A stretch of DNA of 64,000 nucleotides from contig CAVTBY010000002.1 of assembly GCA_963733085.1 (NCBI GenBank), positions 310,001 through 374,000 on the forward strand, read 5' to 3'. This DNA comes from Desertimonas sp963733085. Its GTDB lineage: Bacteria; Actinomycetota; Acidimicrobiia; Acidimicrobiales; Ilumatobacteraceae. Within the stretch, counting starts at the first letter, position 1. Every line of letters starts with the position of its first letter. Made by a program: the position numbers and the translations under genes. Positions 53,903-62,854 of the stretch are shown piece after piece. The notes below the pieces were generated by a model. It saw nothing but the letters and a program-made list of their open reading frames with translations. It was not told the origin of the DNA and did no database searches.

Positions 53903-54931
53903 GTGGTGGAGGGCATTGACGTCGAGCCTGTCAGCCGCTGGCTCGAGGCGAACATCGCCGGCGCCGTCGGGCCATTCACGTTCGAGCGCATCGGCGGCGG
54001 GCGCTCCAATCTGACGTTCGCCGTCACCGGCAGCAGCGGCGAGCCGTTCGTGATGCGCCGGCCGCCCCTGCACCACGTCCTCGCCACAGCCCACGACATG
54101 ACCCGCGAATACCGGGCGATCTCGGCGATGGGGCCGACAGCGGTTCCCGTCCCGGATGCGCTCGGGCTGTGTGTCGACGAATCGGTCAACGGCGCGCCGT
54201 TCTACGTGATGACTCTCGTCGACGGTGCCGTCGTCGACTCGGTCGTGGCGGCACGCGCTGTCCCGTCGGCGGCCAGGGCGTCGATGACAGCGAACCTCGC
54301 CGACGTCCTCGCCGAACTGCACGCGCTCGACGTCGACGCCGTCGGGCTCGGCGACTTCGCCCGCCGCGAGGGCTACATCGACCGCCAGATCGCTCGCTGG
54401 TCGAGGCAGTGGGAGGAGTCGAAGACGCGTGAGCTCGCCACCGTCGACGCGGTCGCCAAGCAGCTCGCCGATCGAGTTCCGCCGCAACAGGGCGTCGCCG
54501 TGGTCCACGGCGACTACCGGTTCGGCAACTGCATCACCGATCCGTCCTCGGGCGCGATCAAGGCGGTTCTCGATTGGGAGCTGTGCACGCTCGGCGACCC
54601 GCTCGCCGACGTCGGGTACGTCGGCGCCCACTGGGCGCCGACCGACGGTGTGGGTGGCCGCCACAACGATCCGACAGGAGCGGGAGGGTTCGGGACGTAC
54701 GACGACTTCCTCGCCCGGTACGCCAGGCACAGCACTCGTGACCTCGCCGCGGTCGACTACTACGTGGCATTCCAGCTGTGGCGCACGGCGATCATCCTCG
54801 AAGGCGTGTATGCGCGCTACGTCGCCGGCGCTTACGGCGATCAGCAACTCGGCGCCGAGCTCGACGTGTTGCGCGATTCGCCCGTCGAGCTCGTCGAACA
54901 AGCCCAGGCCGCGCTGGCGCGCCTCCCGTGA
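53903..54931 (+). CDS. Aminoglycoside-phosphotransferase-family protein (ACAD10/11-like)
   Basis: From GTG 53903 about 342 residues. The N-lobe has FERIGGGRSNLTFAVTGSSG and FVMRRPPLHH. The catalytic loop VVHGDYRFGNCITDPS and the metal-binding VLDWELCTLGDPLADVGY match the phosphotransferase family related to the kinase domain of ACAD10/ACAD11. Such proteins act in CoA-linked hydroxyacid metabolism in some bacteria, which could link it to the acyl-CoA dehydrogenase elsewhere in the window, but no direct link is shown. Confidence 0.87.
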   Translation: MVEGIDVEPVSRWLEANIAGAVGPFTFERIGGGRSNLTFAVTGSSGEPFVMRRPPLHHVLATAHDMTREYRAISAMGPTAVPVPDALGLCVDESVNGAPFYVMTLVDGAVVDSVVAARAVPSAARASMTANLADVLAELHALDVDAVGLGDFARREGYIDRQIARWSRQWEESKTRELATVDAVAKQLADRVPPQQGVAVVHGDYRFGNCITDPSSGAIKAVLDWELCTLGDPLADVGYVGAHWAPTDGVGGRHNDPTGAGGFGTYDDFLARYARHSTRDLAAVDYYVAFQLWRTAIILEGVYARYVAGAYGDQQLGAELDVLRDSPVELVEQAQAALARLP

Positions 54932-54954
54932 GTCGTGAACCTCTCGCCACGGGC

Positions 54955-55017
54955 GCGAGCGACGAGGCGCCAGCCGAGGAGCGCCAGGAGGGGCCTGCGT
55001 GGCCCGGGAACGCAATT
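54955..55017. repeat. Repeat R2, copy 2
   Basis: GCGAGCGACGAGGCGCCAG followed by GCCTGCGTGGCCCGGGAACG and CAATT, matching copies at 37092-37169 and 63325-63388. It lies directly before and overlaps the TTG start of the FAD oxidoreductase, supplying its GGGAA ribosome-binding-like stretch. Confidence 0.65.
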
Positions 55018-56431
55018 GACGTACGACGCTGTCGTCATCGGATCGGGTCCCAACGGGCTGGTCGCGGCGATCACGATCGCCCGCACCGGGCGTCGTGTCC
55101 TCGTCGTCGAAGGGCAGCCCACGGCCGGCGGAGGTACCCGGAGCGCAGCCCTCACCGAGCCGGGTTTCGTCCACGACGTCTGCTCGGCGATCCATCCCCT
55201 CGGCATCGCCTCACCAGCGTTGCGGGCGTTGCCGCTGGAACGCCACGGCCTGCGTTGGATTCAACCGCAGGCTCCGCTCGCTCACCCACTCGACGATCAC
55301 ACGGTGATTCTGGAACGGTCGGTCGACGCGACGAGCGCCAGCCTCGGAGCCGACGGGAAGGCGTGGGCGAGCTTGTTCGCGCCTGCCGTCGACGGCGGGT
55401 TCGGTCTCGTCGACGGGGTTTTGTCGCCGCTGTCGCCGCCGCGTCATCCGATCACGATGGCTCGTTTCGGCCTCGGCGCGCTGCGCTCGGCTGCGTCGGT
55501 GCGTCGGTCACGGTTCGTCGGCAAGGAGGCCGCCGGGTTGTTCGCGGGCATCGCCGCTCACTCGATGCTGCCGCTCGACGAGCGGGTCACCGCTGGCGTC
55601 GGCCTGTTTCTCGGCACCCTCGCCCACCTCGTCGGTTGGCCGCTGGCGGCATCGGGATCGCAGGCGATCGCCGACGCTCTCGTCGCCGAGTTGCGCAGCC
55701 ACGGAGGTGAGCTGGAGTGCGGGCGTCCGGTGCGAAGCCTTGCCGAGTTACCCCGTTCGACAGTGATCCTCGCCGACGTCGCACCGCGCAATCTCGCGGC
55801 TATCGCCGGTGATCGGCTGCCCCACCGCGTTCGCAAGCGCTATCTCCGCTTCCGCCACGGGCCCGCCGCCTTCAAGCTCGACTACGCCCTCTCGGCACCC
55901 GTTCCGTGGCGCGATCCCGTGACGGCCGCGGCCGCCACCGTGCACGTCGGCGGGACGTTCGACGAGATCGCCGCCGCCGAGGGGACCGTCGCCCGCGGCG
56001 GCCATCCCGAGCGGCCGTTCGTGCTCGTCGCCCAGGCGAGCCTGTTCGACCCGACCCGGGCGCCGGCGGGACACCACACGTTGTGGGCGTACTCTCACGT
56101 GCCCAACGGCTCGACTGTCGACGTCACCGACGCGGTCGAGCGCCAGATCGAACGGTTCGCTCCCGGTTTCCGGGAAACGATCATCAGCCGCCATCGAGAG
56201 CTGCCGGCCGACATCGAAGCGGCCAACCCGAACCACGTCGGTGGTGACATCACCGGTGGCGTCACCGACCTCCGTCAGCTGTTCACTCGCCCAACGGTGT
56301 CCTTGCGGCCGTGGCGGACCGGGGCGCCGGGGTTGTATCTGTGCTCGTCGTCGACCCCGCCGGGTGCCGGCGTTCATGGCATGTGCGGCTGGCACGCGGC
56401 GCAGCTCGCGCTCGCCCACGAGCTGCGCTGA
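55016..56431 (+). CDS. FAD-dependent oxidoreductase (phytoene desaturase/NAD(P)-binding Rossmann-like)
   Basis: From TTG 55016 the protein is 471 residues and starts TYDAVVIGSGPNGLVAAITI, the FAD dinucleotide-binding fold, followed by VLVVEGQPTAGGGTRS. The C-terminus has GLYLCSSSTPPGAGVHGMCG, the second FAD-contact motif of CrtI-like oxidoreductases. Earlier in-frame sequence belongs to repeat R2 and is rejected as coding. Substrate unknown; convergent with plsY with only 3 bases between stops. Confidence 0.88.
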   Translation: MTYDAVVIGSGPNGLVAAITIARTGRRVLVVEGQPTAGGGTRSAALTEPGFVHDVCSAIHPLGIASPALRALPLERHGLRWIQPQAPLAHPLDDHTVILERSVDATSASLGADGKAWASLFAPAVDGGFGLVDGVLSPLSPPRHPITMARFGLGALRSAASVRRSRFVGKEAAGLFAGIAAHSMLPLDERVTAGVGLFLGTLAHLVGWPLAASGSQAIADALVAELRSHGGELECGRPVRSLAELPRSTVILADVAPRNLAAIAGDRLPHRVRKRYLRFRHGPAAFKLDYALSAPVPWRDPVTAAAATVHVGGTFDEIAAAEGTVARGGHPERPFVLVAQASLFDPTRAPAGHHTLWAYSHVPNGSTVDVTDAVERQIERFAPGFRETIISRHRELPADIEAANPNHVGGDITGGVTDLRQLFTRPTVSLRPWRTGAPGLYLCSSSTPPGAGVHGMCGWHAAQLALAHELR

Positions 56432-56434
56432 TCA

Positions 56435-57025
56435 TCAGCTGGTTGGCTGCTGGCTGAGCGTGTGCTCCTCGCGGCGCAGCATTCGGCGGATGTTGCCGGC
56501 GTGGCGGATCACCAGCAGGGCGCACAGCCCGACCGTGGCGGCGAACTCCCACGCCGGCGCGCCGGTGAGGGCGAGGCCAATCGGAGTGACGACGACCGCG
56601 GCGATCGACGCGATCGCCGCCTTGCCGGTGAGTCGTGACAGCGTTAGCCAGATGACCGCGACGGCCGCGGCGACGATCGGGTGGAGAACGCCGAGCACCC
56701 CGGCACCGGTGGCCACGCCCTTGCCGCCACGGAAGCGGCGGGTGATCGGGAAGATGTGGCCGACGATCGCCGCAGCGCCGAGCACGTAGCCGCCGGCGCG
56801 GCCGCCGAGCCACAGCCCGACGAGCGTGGCGAGGGCACCTTTGAGGGCGTCGAGGACGAAGACGATCATGCCCTTGCGCCAGCCGAGGGCGCGGGTGACG
56901 TTGGAGGCGCCGGGATTGCCAGATCCGGTCGTCGTGATGTCGACGCCCGAGCCCGAGGCGACGATGGAGGCGCTCGGGAAGGTGCCGAGCAGATAGGCCG
57001 CCGCGACGAGGGCGACCCACATCAT
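56435..57025 (-). CDS. plsY: Glycerol-3-phosphate acyltransferase PlsY
   Basis: Acylates glycerol-3-phosphate using acyl-phosphate in membrane phospholipid synthesis. The 196-residue protein has about five membrane segments and the PlsY motifs GSGNPGASNVTRALGWR, HIFPITRRFRGGKGVATGAG and a late GAPAWEF region. ATG 57025 overlaps the stop of the mycofactocin maturase gene (TGATG), so plsY is coupled to it; TTG 57028 and ATG 57022 are alternatives. Confidence 0.93.
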   Translation of the reverse strand: MMWVALVAAAYLLGTFPSASIVASGSGVDITTTGSGNPGASNVTRALGWRKGMIVFVLDALKGALATLVGLWLGGRAGGYVLGAAAIVGHIFPITRRFRGGKGVATGAGVLGVLHPIVAAAVAVIWLTLSRLTGKAAIASIAAVVVTPIGLALTGAPAWEFAATVGLCALLVIRHAGNIRRMLRREEHTLSQQPTS

Positions 57026-58248
57026 CAAGCCCGAACCGGTGGCTTCGGGCGGATCCTCACGGGACGGGAGTGATCGGGTTCGGGGCGCGGCGCCGATCCC
57101 GCCGCGACGCCCGCGAGCACCGGCTCACCGTGGCCGTCCACGCACTCCGGGTCGGGTCCGTCGAGGGGCATACCGGTGAAGAACTTCGCCGCCATGCAGC
57201 CGCCTTGGCAGGCGTCGTAGCTGCCGCAGCTTGCGCAGGCGCCGGCCGCGGTGGGCTGGCGCAGCTCCCCGAACAGCTTGCTGTTGCGCCACACCTCGGT
57301 GAGACCGCCGGGGGCGCGGATCGAACCGGCGCGGAACTTCTCGTGAATGGCGAACGGGCAGGCGTACACGTCGCCGACCGGGTCGATCAGGCACACGACG
57401 CGGCCGGCTCCGCACATGTTCAGCCCCGGCAACGCCGGGCCGAGGGCATTGAGGTGGAAGAAGCTGTCGCCGGTGAGGACCTCGTCGCCATGGGCGTGCA
57501 GCCAGTGATAGATCGCCCGCTGTTGGTCCTGGGTCGGGTGGAGCTGGTGCCACGAGTCGGCACCGCGGCCCGACGGGCGTAGTCGGGTGACGCGCAACTG
57601 GGCGCCATAGCCGTCGGCGAGCGCCTTGTAGTCGTCGAGCTGGGCGACGTTGTGCCGAGTGACGACGACGGAGATCTTGAATGGCCCGAACCCGGCAGCA
57701 GCGAGGTTGTCCATCGCCGTCCGCGCCCTGGCGAACGAGCCGGTGCCGCGGACGGCATCGTTCGTCGCCACATCGACGCCGTCGAGGCTCACTTGCACGT
57801 CGAGGTACGACATCGCCGCCAACCGCTGCGCCGCTCTTCGGTCGACGAACGTGCCGTTGGTCGAGAACTTGACGCCGATCCGATTCGTCGTGGCGTGCTC
57901 GACGAGGTCGAAGAAGTCGGGCCGGAGCATCGGCTCGCCGCCGCCGATGTTGATGTAGAAGACCTGCAGGGCACCCAACTCGTCGAGCACGGCGATCGCT
58001 TCGTCGGTGCCCAGCTCGTGTGGGTCACGCCGGCCCGACGACGACAGGCAGTGGACGCAGGCGAGGTTGCAGGCGTAGGTCAGCTCCCAGGTCAGGCAGA
58101 TCGGGGCGTCGAGTCCGCCTTTGAGATGGTCTGTGAGGGGGACACTTGCCTGACTGCGTCGGCGCTCGAACGTCAGCCGGCGGGTGTCATGGCGATACGT
58201 GAGCGCCCCAAAGCGCTCGGATCGGCGGCTGACGGGGTCGTCGCCCAA
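57025..58248 (-). CDS. mftC: Mycofactocin radical SAM maturase MftC, with an MftB-like N-terminal stretch
   Basis: A radical SAM/SPASM enzyme that modifies the C-terminal Val-Tyr of MftA. The SAM cluster is CNLACVHC (Cys60, Cys64, Cys67) after GLDAPICLTWELTY. The SPASM cysteines lie in MCGAGRVVCLIDPVGDVYAC and CASCGSYDACQGGC, then MAAKFFTGMPLDGPDPECV, all as in MftC. Residues ~1-30 (PVSRRSERFGALTYRHDTRR, LTF) resemble part of the separate chaperone MftB, which is otherwise missing. TTG 58248 lies 3 bases after the mftA stop. Followed by plsY. Confidence 0.93.
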   Translation of the reverse strand: MGDDPVSRRSERFGALTYRHDTRRLTFERRRSQASVPLTDHLKGGLDAPICLTWELTYACNLACVHCLSSSGRRDPHELGTDEAIAVLDELGALQVFYINIGGGEPMLRPDFFDLVEHATTNRIGVKFSTNGTFVDRRAAQRLAAMSYLDVQVSLDGVDVATNDAVRGTGSFARARTAMDNLAAAGFGPFKISVVVTRHNVAQLDDYKALADGYGAQLRVTRLRPSGRGADSWHQLHPTQDQQRAIYHWLHAHGDEVLTGDSFFHLNALGPALPGLNMCGAGRVVCLIDPVGDVYACPFAIHEKFRAGSIRAPGGLTEVWRNSKLFGELRQPTAAGACASCGSYDACQGGCMAAKFFTGMPLDGPDPECVDGHGEPVLAGVAAGSAPRPEPDHSRPVRIRPKPPVRA

Positions 58249-58251
58249 GGG

Positions 58252-58386
58252 TCAGTACACCCCACACATGCCGTCGATCGAGATCTCCTCGACGATCAGC
58301 TCGTCCTCGATCAGATCTTCGTCGATCAGCTCTTCGTCGGCATCCACCGGCTCGGCGGGGACTTGGGATTCAGGTTCGCGCGTCAC
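58252..58386 (-). CDS. mftA: Mycofactocin precursor peptide MftA
   Basis: A 44-residue peptide gene found by eye upstream of mftC. It starts GTG (MTREPESQVPAEPVDADEEL), continues with an acidic Ile/Glu/Asp-rich stretch and ends EEISIDGMCGVY. The IDGMCGVY ending is the hallmark of mycofactocin precursors: MftC acts on the final Val-Tyr and the redox cofactor is built from it. The stop is 3 bases before the mftC start. TAGCGT six bases upstream suggests a leaderless message. Confidence 0.95.
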   Translation of the reverse strand: MTREPESQVPAEPVDADEELIDEDLIEDELIVEEISIDGMCGVY

Positions 58387-58398
58387 GGCCGAACGCTA
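58387..58398 (-). promoter_or_regulatory. Leaderless-type -10 box of mftA
   Basis: Reading the minus strand, TAGCGT (58398-58393) is followed by 6 bases and the GTG start at 58386, with no ribosome binding site. Confidence 0.45.
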
Positions 58399-58407
58399 AC
58401 CCAGGAC

Positions 58408-58457
58408 AACCGATGGGTGTTTAGGGGACCGTTCCGTCCCCCAAACACCCATCGGTT
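58408..58457. repeat. Palindromic repeat P1, copy e
   Basis: AACCGATGGGTGTTT (58408-58422) and AAACACCCATCGGTT (58443-58457) with a central GGGGAC/GTCCCC stem. It sits in the divergent gap between mftA and the HelD-like gene, so it cannot simply be a terminator. Confidence 0.9.
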
Positions 58458-58485
58458 GCGAATATCGACGCGAAGTGGGCGCGAT

Positions 58486-58497
58486 CTGTGTACACAG
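58486..58497 (+). promoter_or_regulatory. Perfect 12 bp palindrome at the helD-like gene start
   Basis: CTGTGTACACAG (58486-58497) is a perfect palindrome lying just before or over the first possible start codons of the helicase gene. It resembles a dimeric repressor operator, but the regulator is unknown. Confidence 0.35.
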
Positions 58498-58502
58498 GTG
58501 GT

Positions 58503-60437
58503 GTGTTCCCGGAGCTCGAACTGGAACGGTCGCGCCTCGCGTTTGCTCGCAAGTCTCGCGACCTGATGATCGAGCGGCTCGAGCGCGTCGACCCGCAGAG
58601 CGCCGCCGACGAGATCACCTCCGAGTACGTCGAGATGACCGTCGCCGAGGCACTCGCCGACCTCCACAGCCCCGGCGCCGGGGACTTCTTCGGACGCATC
58701 GACATGGTCGAGCAGGGCGTGTCCGAGCAGTGGTACCTCGGCCGGCGGCACATCGAGGACGATCAGCACGACCCAGTCGTCATCGACTGGCGGGCACCGG
58801 TTGCGGCGCCGTTCTACCGAGCCACCGGCGCCGATCCGCTCGGGGTCACGCTGCGCCGGCGCTTCACTCTCGACGAAGGCGAGATCACCGCCTACTTCGA
58901 CGAACACCTCGACGATCCCGATGCCGCGAACGTCGCCAGCGGCATCCCCGACCCCGTTCTCGCCGAGATCAGCGCCGAGCGCACCGGGGCGATGCGCGAG
59001 ATCGTGGCGACGATCCAGGCCGAGCAAGATCATGTGATCCGCGCACCGATCGACCAGGTGCTGGTCGTTCAGGGCGGCCCCGGGACGGGCAAGACGGCGG
59101 TCGCTCTCCACCGCGCCGCCTACCTGATGTTCGAGCACCGCCGCCGGCTCGCTCGCGAGGGCGTGCTCGTCGTCGGCCCCAACCGGGCGTTCCTCGACTA
59201 CATCGCCAACGTCCTGCCCTCACTGGGCGAGCGCAGCGTGCGCCAGTGCACCGCCGCCGACCTCTGCGTGCCCAAGGTCGGCGTCAGCGGCGTCGATGAT
59301 CCTGTGACGGCGGCGCGCAAGGGATCGACAGCGATGCTCGAGGAGCTTGCCGCGGCCGCGATGCGGGCGATCGTGCCGCCGGTCGGCGACATCGTCGTCC
59401 CGCTCGGCGTCCGCCGGCTGGTGTTCACCGCCGCCGAGATCGCCGAGTGGCTGGAACGGGCTGCCCACGCGGTGATCCCGGTCAACCAGCGACGTCAGCG
59501 GCTGCGGGCGATCGCCGGCCAGGAGGTGCAGCGCCGCAGTGGCCGGGACGACGCCTGGCCCGACGCCGCCCCACTGCGACAGGCGCTGGACAAGTCGTGG
59601 CCGACGCAACAGCCGATCCGCTTCGTCGACCGATTCCTCGCCGAGCGGTTCGATGGCCCACGCGGAAGGCGCAGGGTGTGGACCGCCGCCGATCAGTTGC
59701 TCGTCGACGAGGCCAACTCGATCCTCAACGGGCCGCCGTTGACGTACGGCCATGTCGTCGTCGACGAGGCCCAGGACCACTCCGCCGTCGCACTGCGCGT
59801 CATCGGCAGACGCTCGCCGGGTCGTTCGATGACGCTCGTCGGCGATGTCGCCCAGTCGACGGCTCCGGGCGGGCAGGAGCGTTGGGACGACGTCTTTGAC
59901 GCCATCGTGGCCGGAGCCGCTGAGCCCACTCACCACATTGCCGTGTTGAGCATCGGCTACCGCGTGCCGGAGCCGGTCCTTGTCGAGGCGAACCGGCTGC
60001 TGCCGTTCACCGGTGTCGACGCCACGCCGAGTCGCAGTGTGCGCACCGCCGGTTCACCTCCGACGTGGACGATGGCCGCCAGGAGTGTCCTCGCCGTGAC
60101 CGTGGCCGCCGTCGTCGCCGAGGTCAAGCATCGGCATCGCCTCACGGGGATCGTTGCCGCGCCAGCTTTGCACGACGAGCTCGCGGCGGCCCTCGTCGCC
60201 GCCGGGTTCATCGCCGTCGACCACGTCCACCAACTCGGTCACGACGACGTGCCGCTGTTCGGCCCCGAGCAGGTCAAGGGCCTCGAGTTCGACGGGGTGA
60301 TCGTCGTCGAGCCGAATACGATCCTCGACGGCACGGCCCGCGGTGCCCGCCTGCTCTATGTGGCGATGACGCGCGCCGTCCAGGAATTGGCGTTCGTGAC
60401 GACGGGCCGGCCGGGACTCCAACTGCCGTCGTCGTGA
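58503..60437 (+). CDS. helD: HelD-like superfamily 1 helicase (RNA polymerase recycling ATPase)
   Basis: A UvrD/Rep-like ATPase of about 644 residues. It starts VFPELELERSRLAFARKSRD, a coiled-coil-like helix as in HelD. Walker A QGGPGTGKTAVALHRAAYL lies around residues 190-208, Walker B is HVVVDEAQDHS, and the late SF1 motif ARLLYVAMTRAVQEL closes the protein. DWRAPVAAPFYRA is typical of the HelD family. Actinobacterial HelD removes stalled RNA polymerase, sometimes giving rifampicin tolerance. GTG 58488, 58500-region and 58503 are all possible starts. Confidence 0.87.
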   Translation: MFPELELERSRLAFARKSRDLMIERLERVDPQSAADEITSEYVEMTVAEALADLHSPGAGDFFGRIDMVEQGVSEQWYLGRRHIEDDQHDPVVIDWRAPVAAPFYRATGADPLGVTLRRRFTLDEGEITAYFDEHLDDPDAANVASGIPDPVLAEISAERTGAMREIVATIQAEQDHVIRAPIDQVLVVQGGPGTGKTAVALHRAAYLMFEHRRRLAREGVLVVGPNRAFLDYIANVLPSLGERSVRQCTAADLCVPKVGVSGVDDPVTAARKGSTAMLEELAAAAMRAIVPPVGDIVVPLGVRRLVFTAAEIAEWLERAAHAVIPVNQRRQRLRAIAGQEVQRRSGRDDAWPDAAPLRQALDKSWPTQQPIRFVDRFLAERFDGPRGRRRVWTAADQLLVDEANSILNGPPLTYGHVVVDEAQDHSAVALRVIGRRSPGRSMTLVGDVAQSTAPGGQERWDDVFDAIVAGAAEPTHHIAVLSIGYRVPEPVLVEANRLLPFTGVDATPSRSVRTAGSPPTWTMAARSVLAVTVAAVVAEVKHRHRLTGIVAAPALHDELAAALVAAGFIAVDHVHQLGHDDVPLFGPEQVKGLEFDGVIVVEPNTILDGTARGARLLYVAMTRAVQELAFVTTGRPGLQLPSS

Positions 60438-60523
60438 TCGCGCCAAACACTGCGATGGAAGGCGCCGTGTAATCTCGGCGGGCGGATGACAGCCCGTGGC
60501 CGCCCAACGACCAGCGGGACGTC

Positions 60524-62854
60524 TTGCTGATTCCGCTTGTCCTCCTCTTCGCCGTCGTCGGCCTGGTTCTTGTTGTCGCCGGCCGGCCGCTGGGGCGGCG
60601 TGCCTACCTCGTCGCCGTGGTGCCGCCGCTGGCGATGCTCATCTGGCTGGTGACCCAGCTCGACGGGTTGCTCGACGGCGAGACGATCAGCGAGAGTCTG
60701 TCCTGGGTTCCCTCCCTGGACATCGAGATCGCCGTGCGGCTCGACGCCTTCGGCGCGGTGATGGTCCTCGTCATCACGCTGATCGGCATCGGCGTCCTCG
60801 CCTACTCCTGGTGGTACTTCGGCGACGACCTCGGCACCGGCGACAGCATCGACCGCCTCGCCGGCCTGCTCACCCTGTTCGCCGGAGCGATGCTCGGCAT
60901 CGTCGTCGCCGACGACCTGATCACGATGTTCACGGCGTGGGAGCTGACCTCGATCACCTCGTATCTGTTGATCGGCGTCCAACACACCCGCTCGGCGGCT
61001 CGCGCTGCGGCCCTCCAGGCCCTGCTCGTCACGTCGGCCGGCGGTCTCGTGCTGCTTGCCGGTCTCGTCCTCATCGGCGACGCCGCCGGGACGTTCAGGA
61101 TGTCGGAGATCCTCGCCGACCCGCCAGCCGGTACTCCAGTCACGATCGGCCTGGTCTGCCTGGCGGTCGGCGCCTTCACGAAGTCGGCGCAGTACCCGTT
61201 CCACTTCTGGCTGCCGGGGGCGATGGCCGCACCGACTCCGGTGAGCGCCTACCTGCACTCGGCCACGATGGTCAAGGCCGGGGTCTACTTGCTCGCCCGT
61301 TTCGCCCCGGTGTTCGCCCTGACTGCGCCTTGGCGACCGCTCGTGCTCGGCGTCGGGCTCGTCACGATGATCGCCGGCGGGCTGCGGGCGTTGCGCCAGT
61401 ACGACCTCAAGCTGCTCCTCGCCCACGGCACGGTCAGCCAGCTCGGTTTCCTCGTCGTGCTCTTCGGCGCCGGCACGTCAGCGGCGACGCAAGCCGGGAT
61501 CGTCCTGCTCGTCGCCCATGCCCTGTTCAAGTCGGCGGCGTTCATGGTCGTCGGCATCGTCGACCACCAAGCCGGTACTCGGGACGCTCGGTCGCTCCCG
61601 TCGCTGCTCGCCGGCTGGCTGCCGACGAAGACCGTGGCCGTCGTGAGCGCGGCGTCGATGGCCGGGGTACCGCTCTTACTCGGCTTCGTCGCCAAGGAGT
61701 CGGCGTACGCCGCATTCACCGACGGCCCCTTCTCGGCCAGCGCCGTGGTCCTCGCCGGCATCGTCATCGGCTCGACGTTGACCGTCGCCTACAGCGCCCG
61801 CTTCGCCTGGGAACTGCTGCGCCGCGACCGCCCTGACGCGCCGTCGCCGTCGCCACCAGCGCGCTGGTTCCTCGCTCCCGCTGCCGTCGCCGGTGCGCTC
61901 TCGATCGTCACCGGGGTCGCCCCGAGGCTGCTCGATCGCCTCGTCGCCGCGGCGACCCGCGCCCTCGACCCCGGGAGCGATCCCGCCCACCTGGCGCTGT
62001 GGCACGGTGTGACGAGTGCGCTCGTCCTCACCGCGGTGACGTTCGCAGCCGGGGCCGCGCTGTTCGTCGCCCGCCGCCCGGTCGCCAGCGTGCTCGCCAA
62101 GGGCGCCTCGATCCCCAACGGGACGGAGGTCTACCTCGCCCTGCTCCAAGGGCTCAACCGGGTGGCCAACCGGGTGACGGCCATCGTCCAGAACGGCACG
62201 CTGGCGATCTACGCCGGCGTCGTGCTCGCGACCGCTGCCGTACTCCCGGGCGTTGCCCTCGTACGTGGCGTCGACTGGCCGCAGTGGCCGGCAATCGTCG
62301 GGCGGCCGGCACAGATTCCGATCGCCATCGTGCTCGTCGGTGGCGCACTGTTAGCAGCGACAGCGCGCCGCCGGTTCACCGCCGTCCTCTACCTGTCCAC
62401 CGTCGGTTACGCGATGGCCGCTCTGTTCGTCATCCAGGGTGCCCCCGACCTCGCCCTGACCCAGGCCGCCATCGAGACGCTGTCGACGGTGCTGTTCGTG
62501 CTCGTGCTGCGCAAGCTGCCCGATCGCTTCGAGCGCCGGTCCACGGTGCGCACTCGCGGCGTCCGCATCGGCATTGCGGTCGGTGTCGCCGCGATGGTGT
62601 TCGCCTTCGACATCGTCGCTCGCCAGGCTCGCCGAGCAACCCCGGTCTCCACCGAGATGGTCGACCGGGCGTTGTCCGAAGCCGAGGGACGCAACGTGGT
62701 CAATGTCATCCTCGTCGACTTCCGCGGTCTCGACACGCTCGGCGAGATCACCGTGCTGACCGCCGCCTCGATCGGTGCCGTGGCGCTCGCCCGCGCCGGG
62801 CGCCGTCCGCGCCGTGCGCCGGCCGTCCCCGAAGTTGTGGAGGGTGGCCGATGA
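60524..62854 (+). CDS. mnhA: Mrp-type Na+/H+ antiporter subunit A
   Basis: A 776-residue membrane protein with many TM segments. It contains the proton_antipo_M region (ELTSITSYLLIGVQHTRSAA; KSAQYPFHFWLPGAMAAPTP; LHSATMVKAGVYLLARF) shared with NuoL, and the C-terminal DUF4040/MrpA end (TQAAIETLSTVLFVLVLRKL; DFRGLDTLGEITVL). TTG start. It heads the mnhABCD order seen here and its stop overlaps mnhB (ATGA). The complex exchanges Na+ for H+ for pH and salt homeostasis. Confidence 0.93.
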   Translation: MLIPLVLLFAVVGLVLVVAGRPLGRRAYLVAVVPPLAMLIWLVTQLDGLLDGETISESLSWVPSLDIEIAVRLDAFGAVMVLVITLIGIGVLAYSWWYFGDDLGTGDSIDRLAGLLTLFAGAMLGIVVADDLITMFTAWELTSITSYLLIGVQHTRSAARAAALQALLVTSAGGLVLLAGLVLIGDAAGTFRMSEILADPPAGTPVTIGLVCLAVGAFTKSAQYPFHFWLPGAMAAPTPVSAYLHSATMVKAGVYLLARFAPVFALTAPWRPLVLGVGLVTMIAGGLRALRQYDLKLLLAHGTVSQLGFLVVLFGAGTSAATQAGIVLLVAHALFKSAAFMVVGIVDHQAGTRDARSLPSLLAGWLPTKTVAVVSAASMAGVPLLLGFVAKESAYAAFTDGPFSASAVVLAGIVIGSTLTVAYSARFAWELLRRDRPDAPSPSPPARWFLAPAAVAGALSIVTGVAPRLLDRLVAAATRALDPGSDPAHLALWHGVTSALVLTAVTFAAGAALFVARRPVASVLAKGASIPNGTEVYLALLQGLNRVANRVTAIVQNGTLAIYAGVVLATAAVLPGVALVRGVDWPQWPAIVGRPAQIPIAIVLVGGALLAATARRRFTAVLYLSTVGYAMAALFVIQGAPDLALTQAAIETLSTVLFVLVLRKLPDRFERRSTVRTRGVRIGIAVGVAAMVFAFDIVARQARRATPVSTEMVDRALSEAEGRNVVNVILVDFRGLDTLGEITVLTAASIGAVALARAGRRPRRAPAVPEVVEGGR

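Noticed and set aside
54935..55015. N-terminal extension of the FAD oxidoreductase
   Set aside because: The stretch is repeat R2, and the Rossmann motif starts only a few residues after TTG 55016, as is normal.
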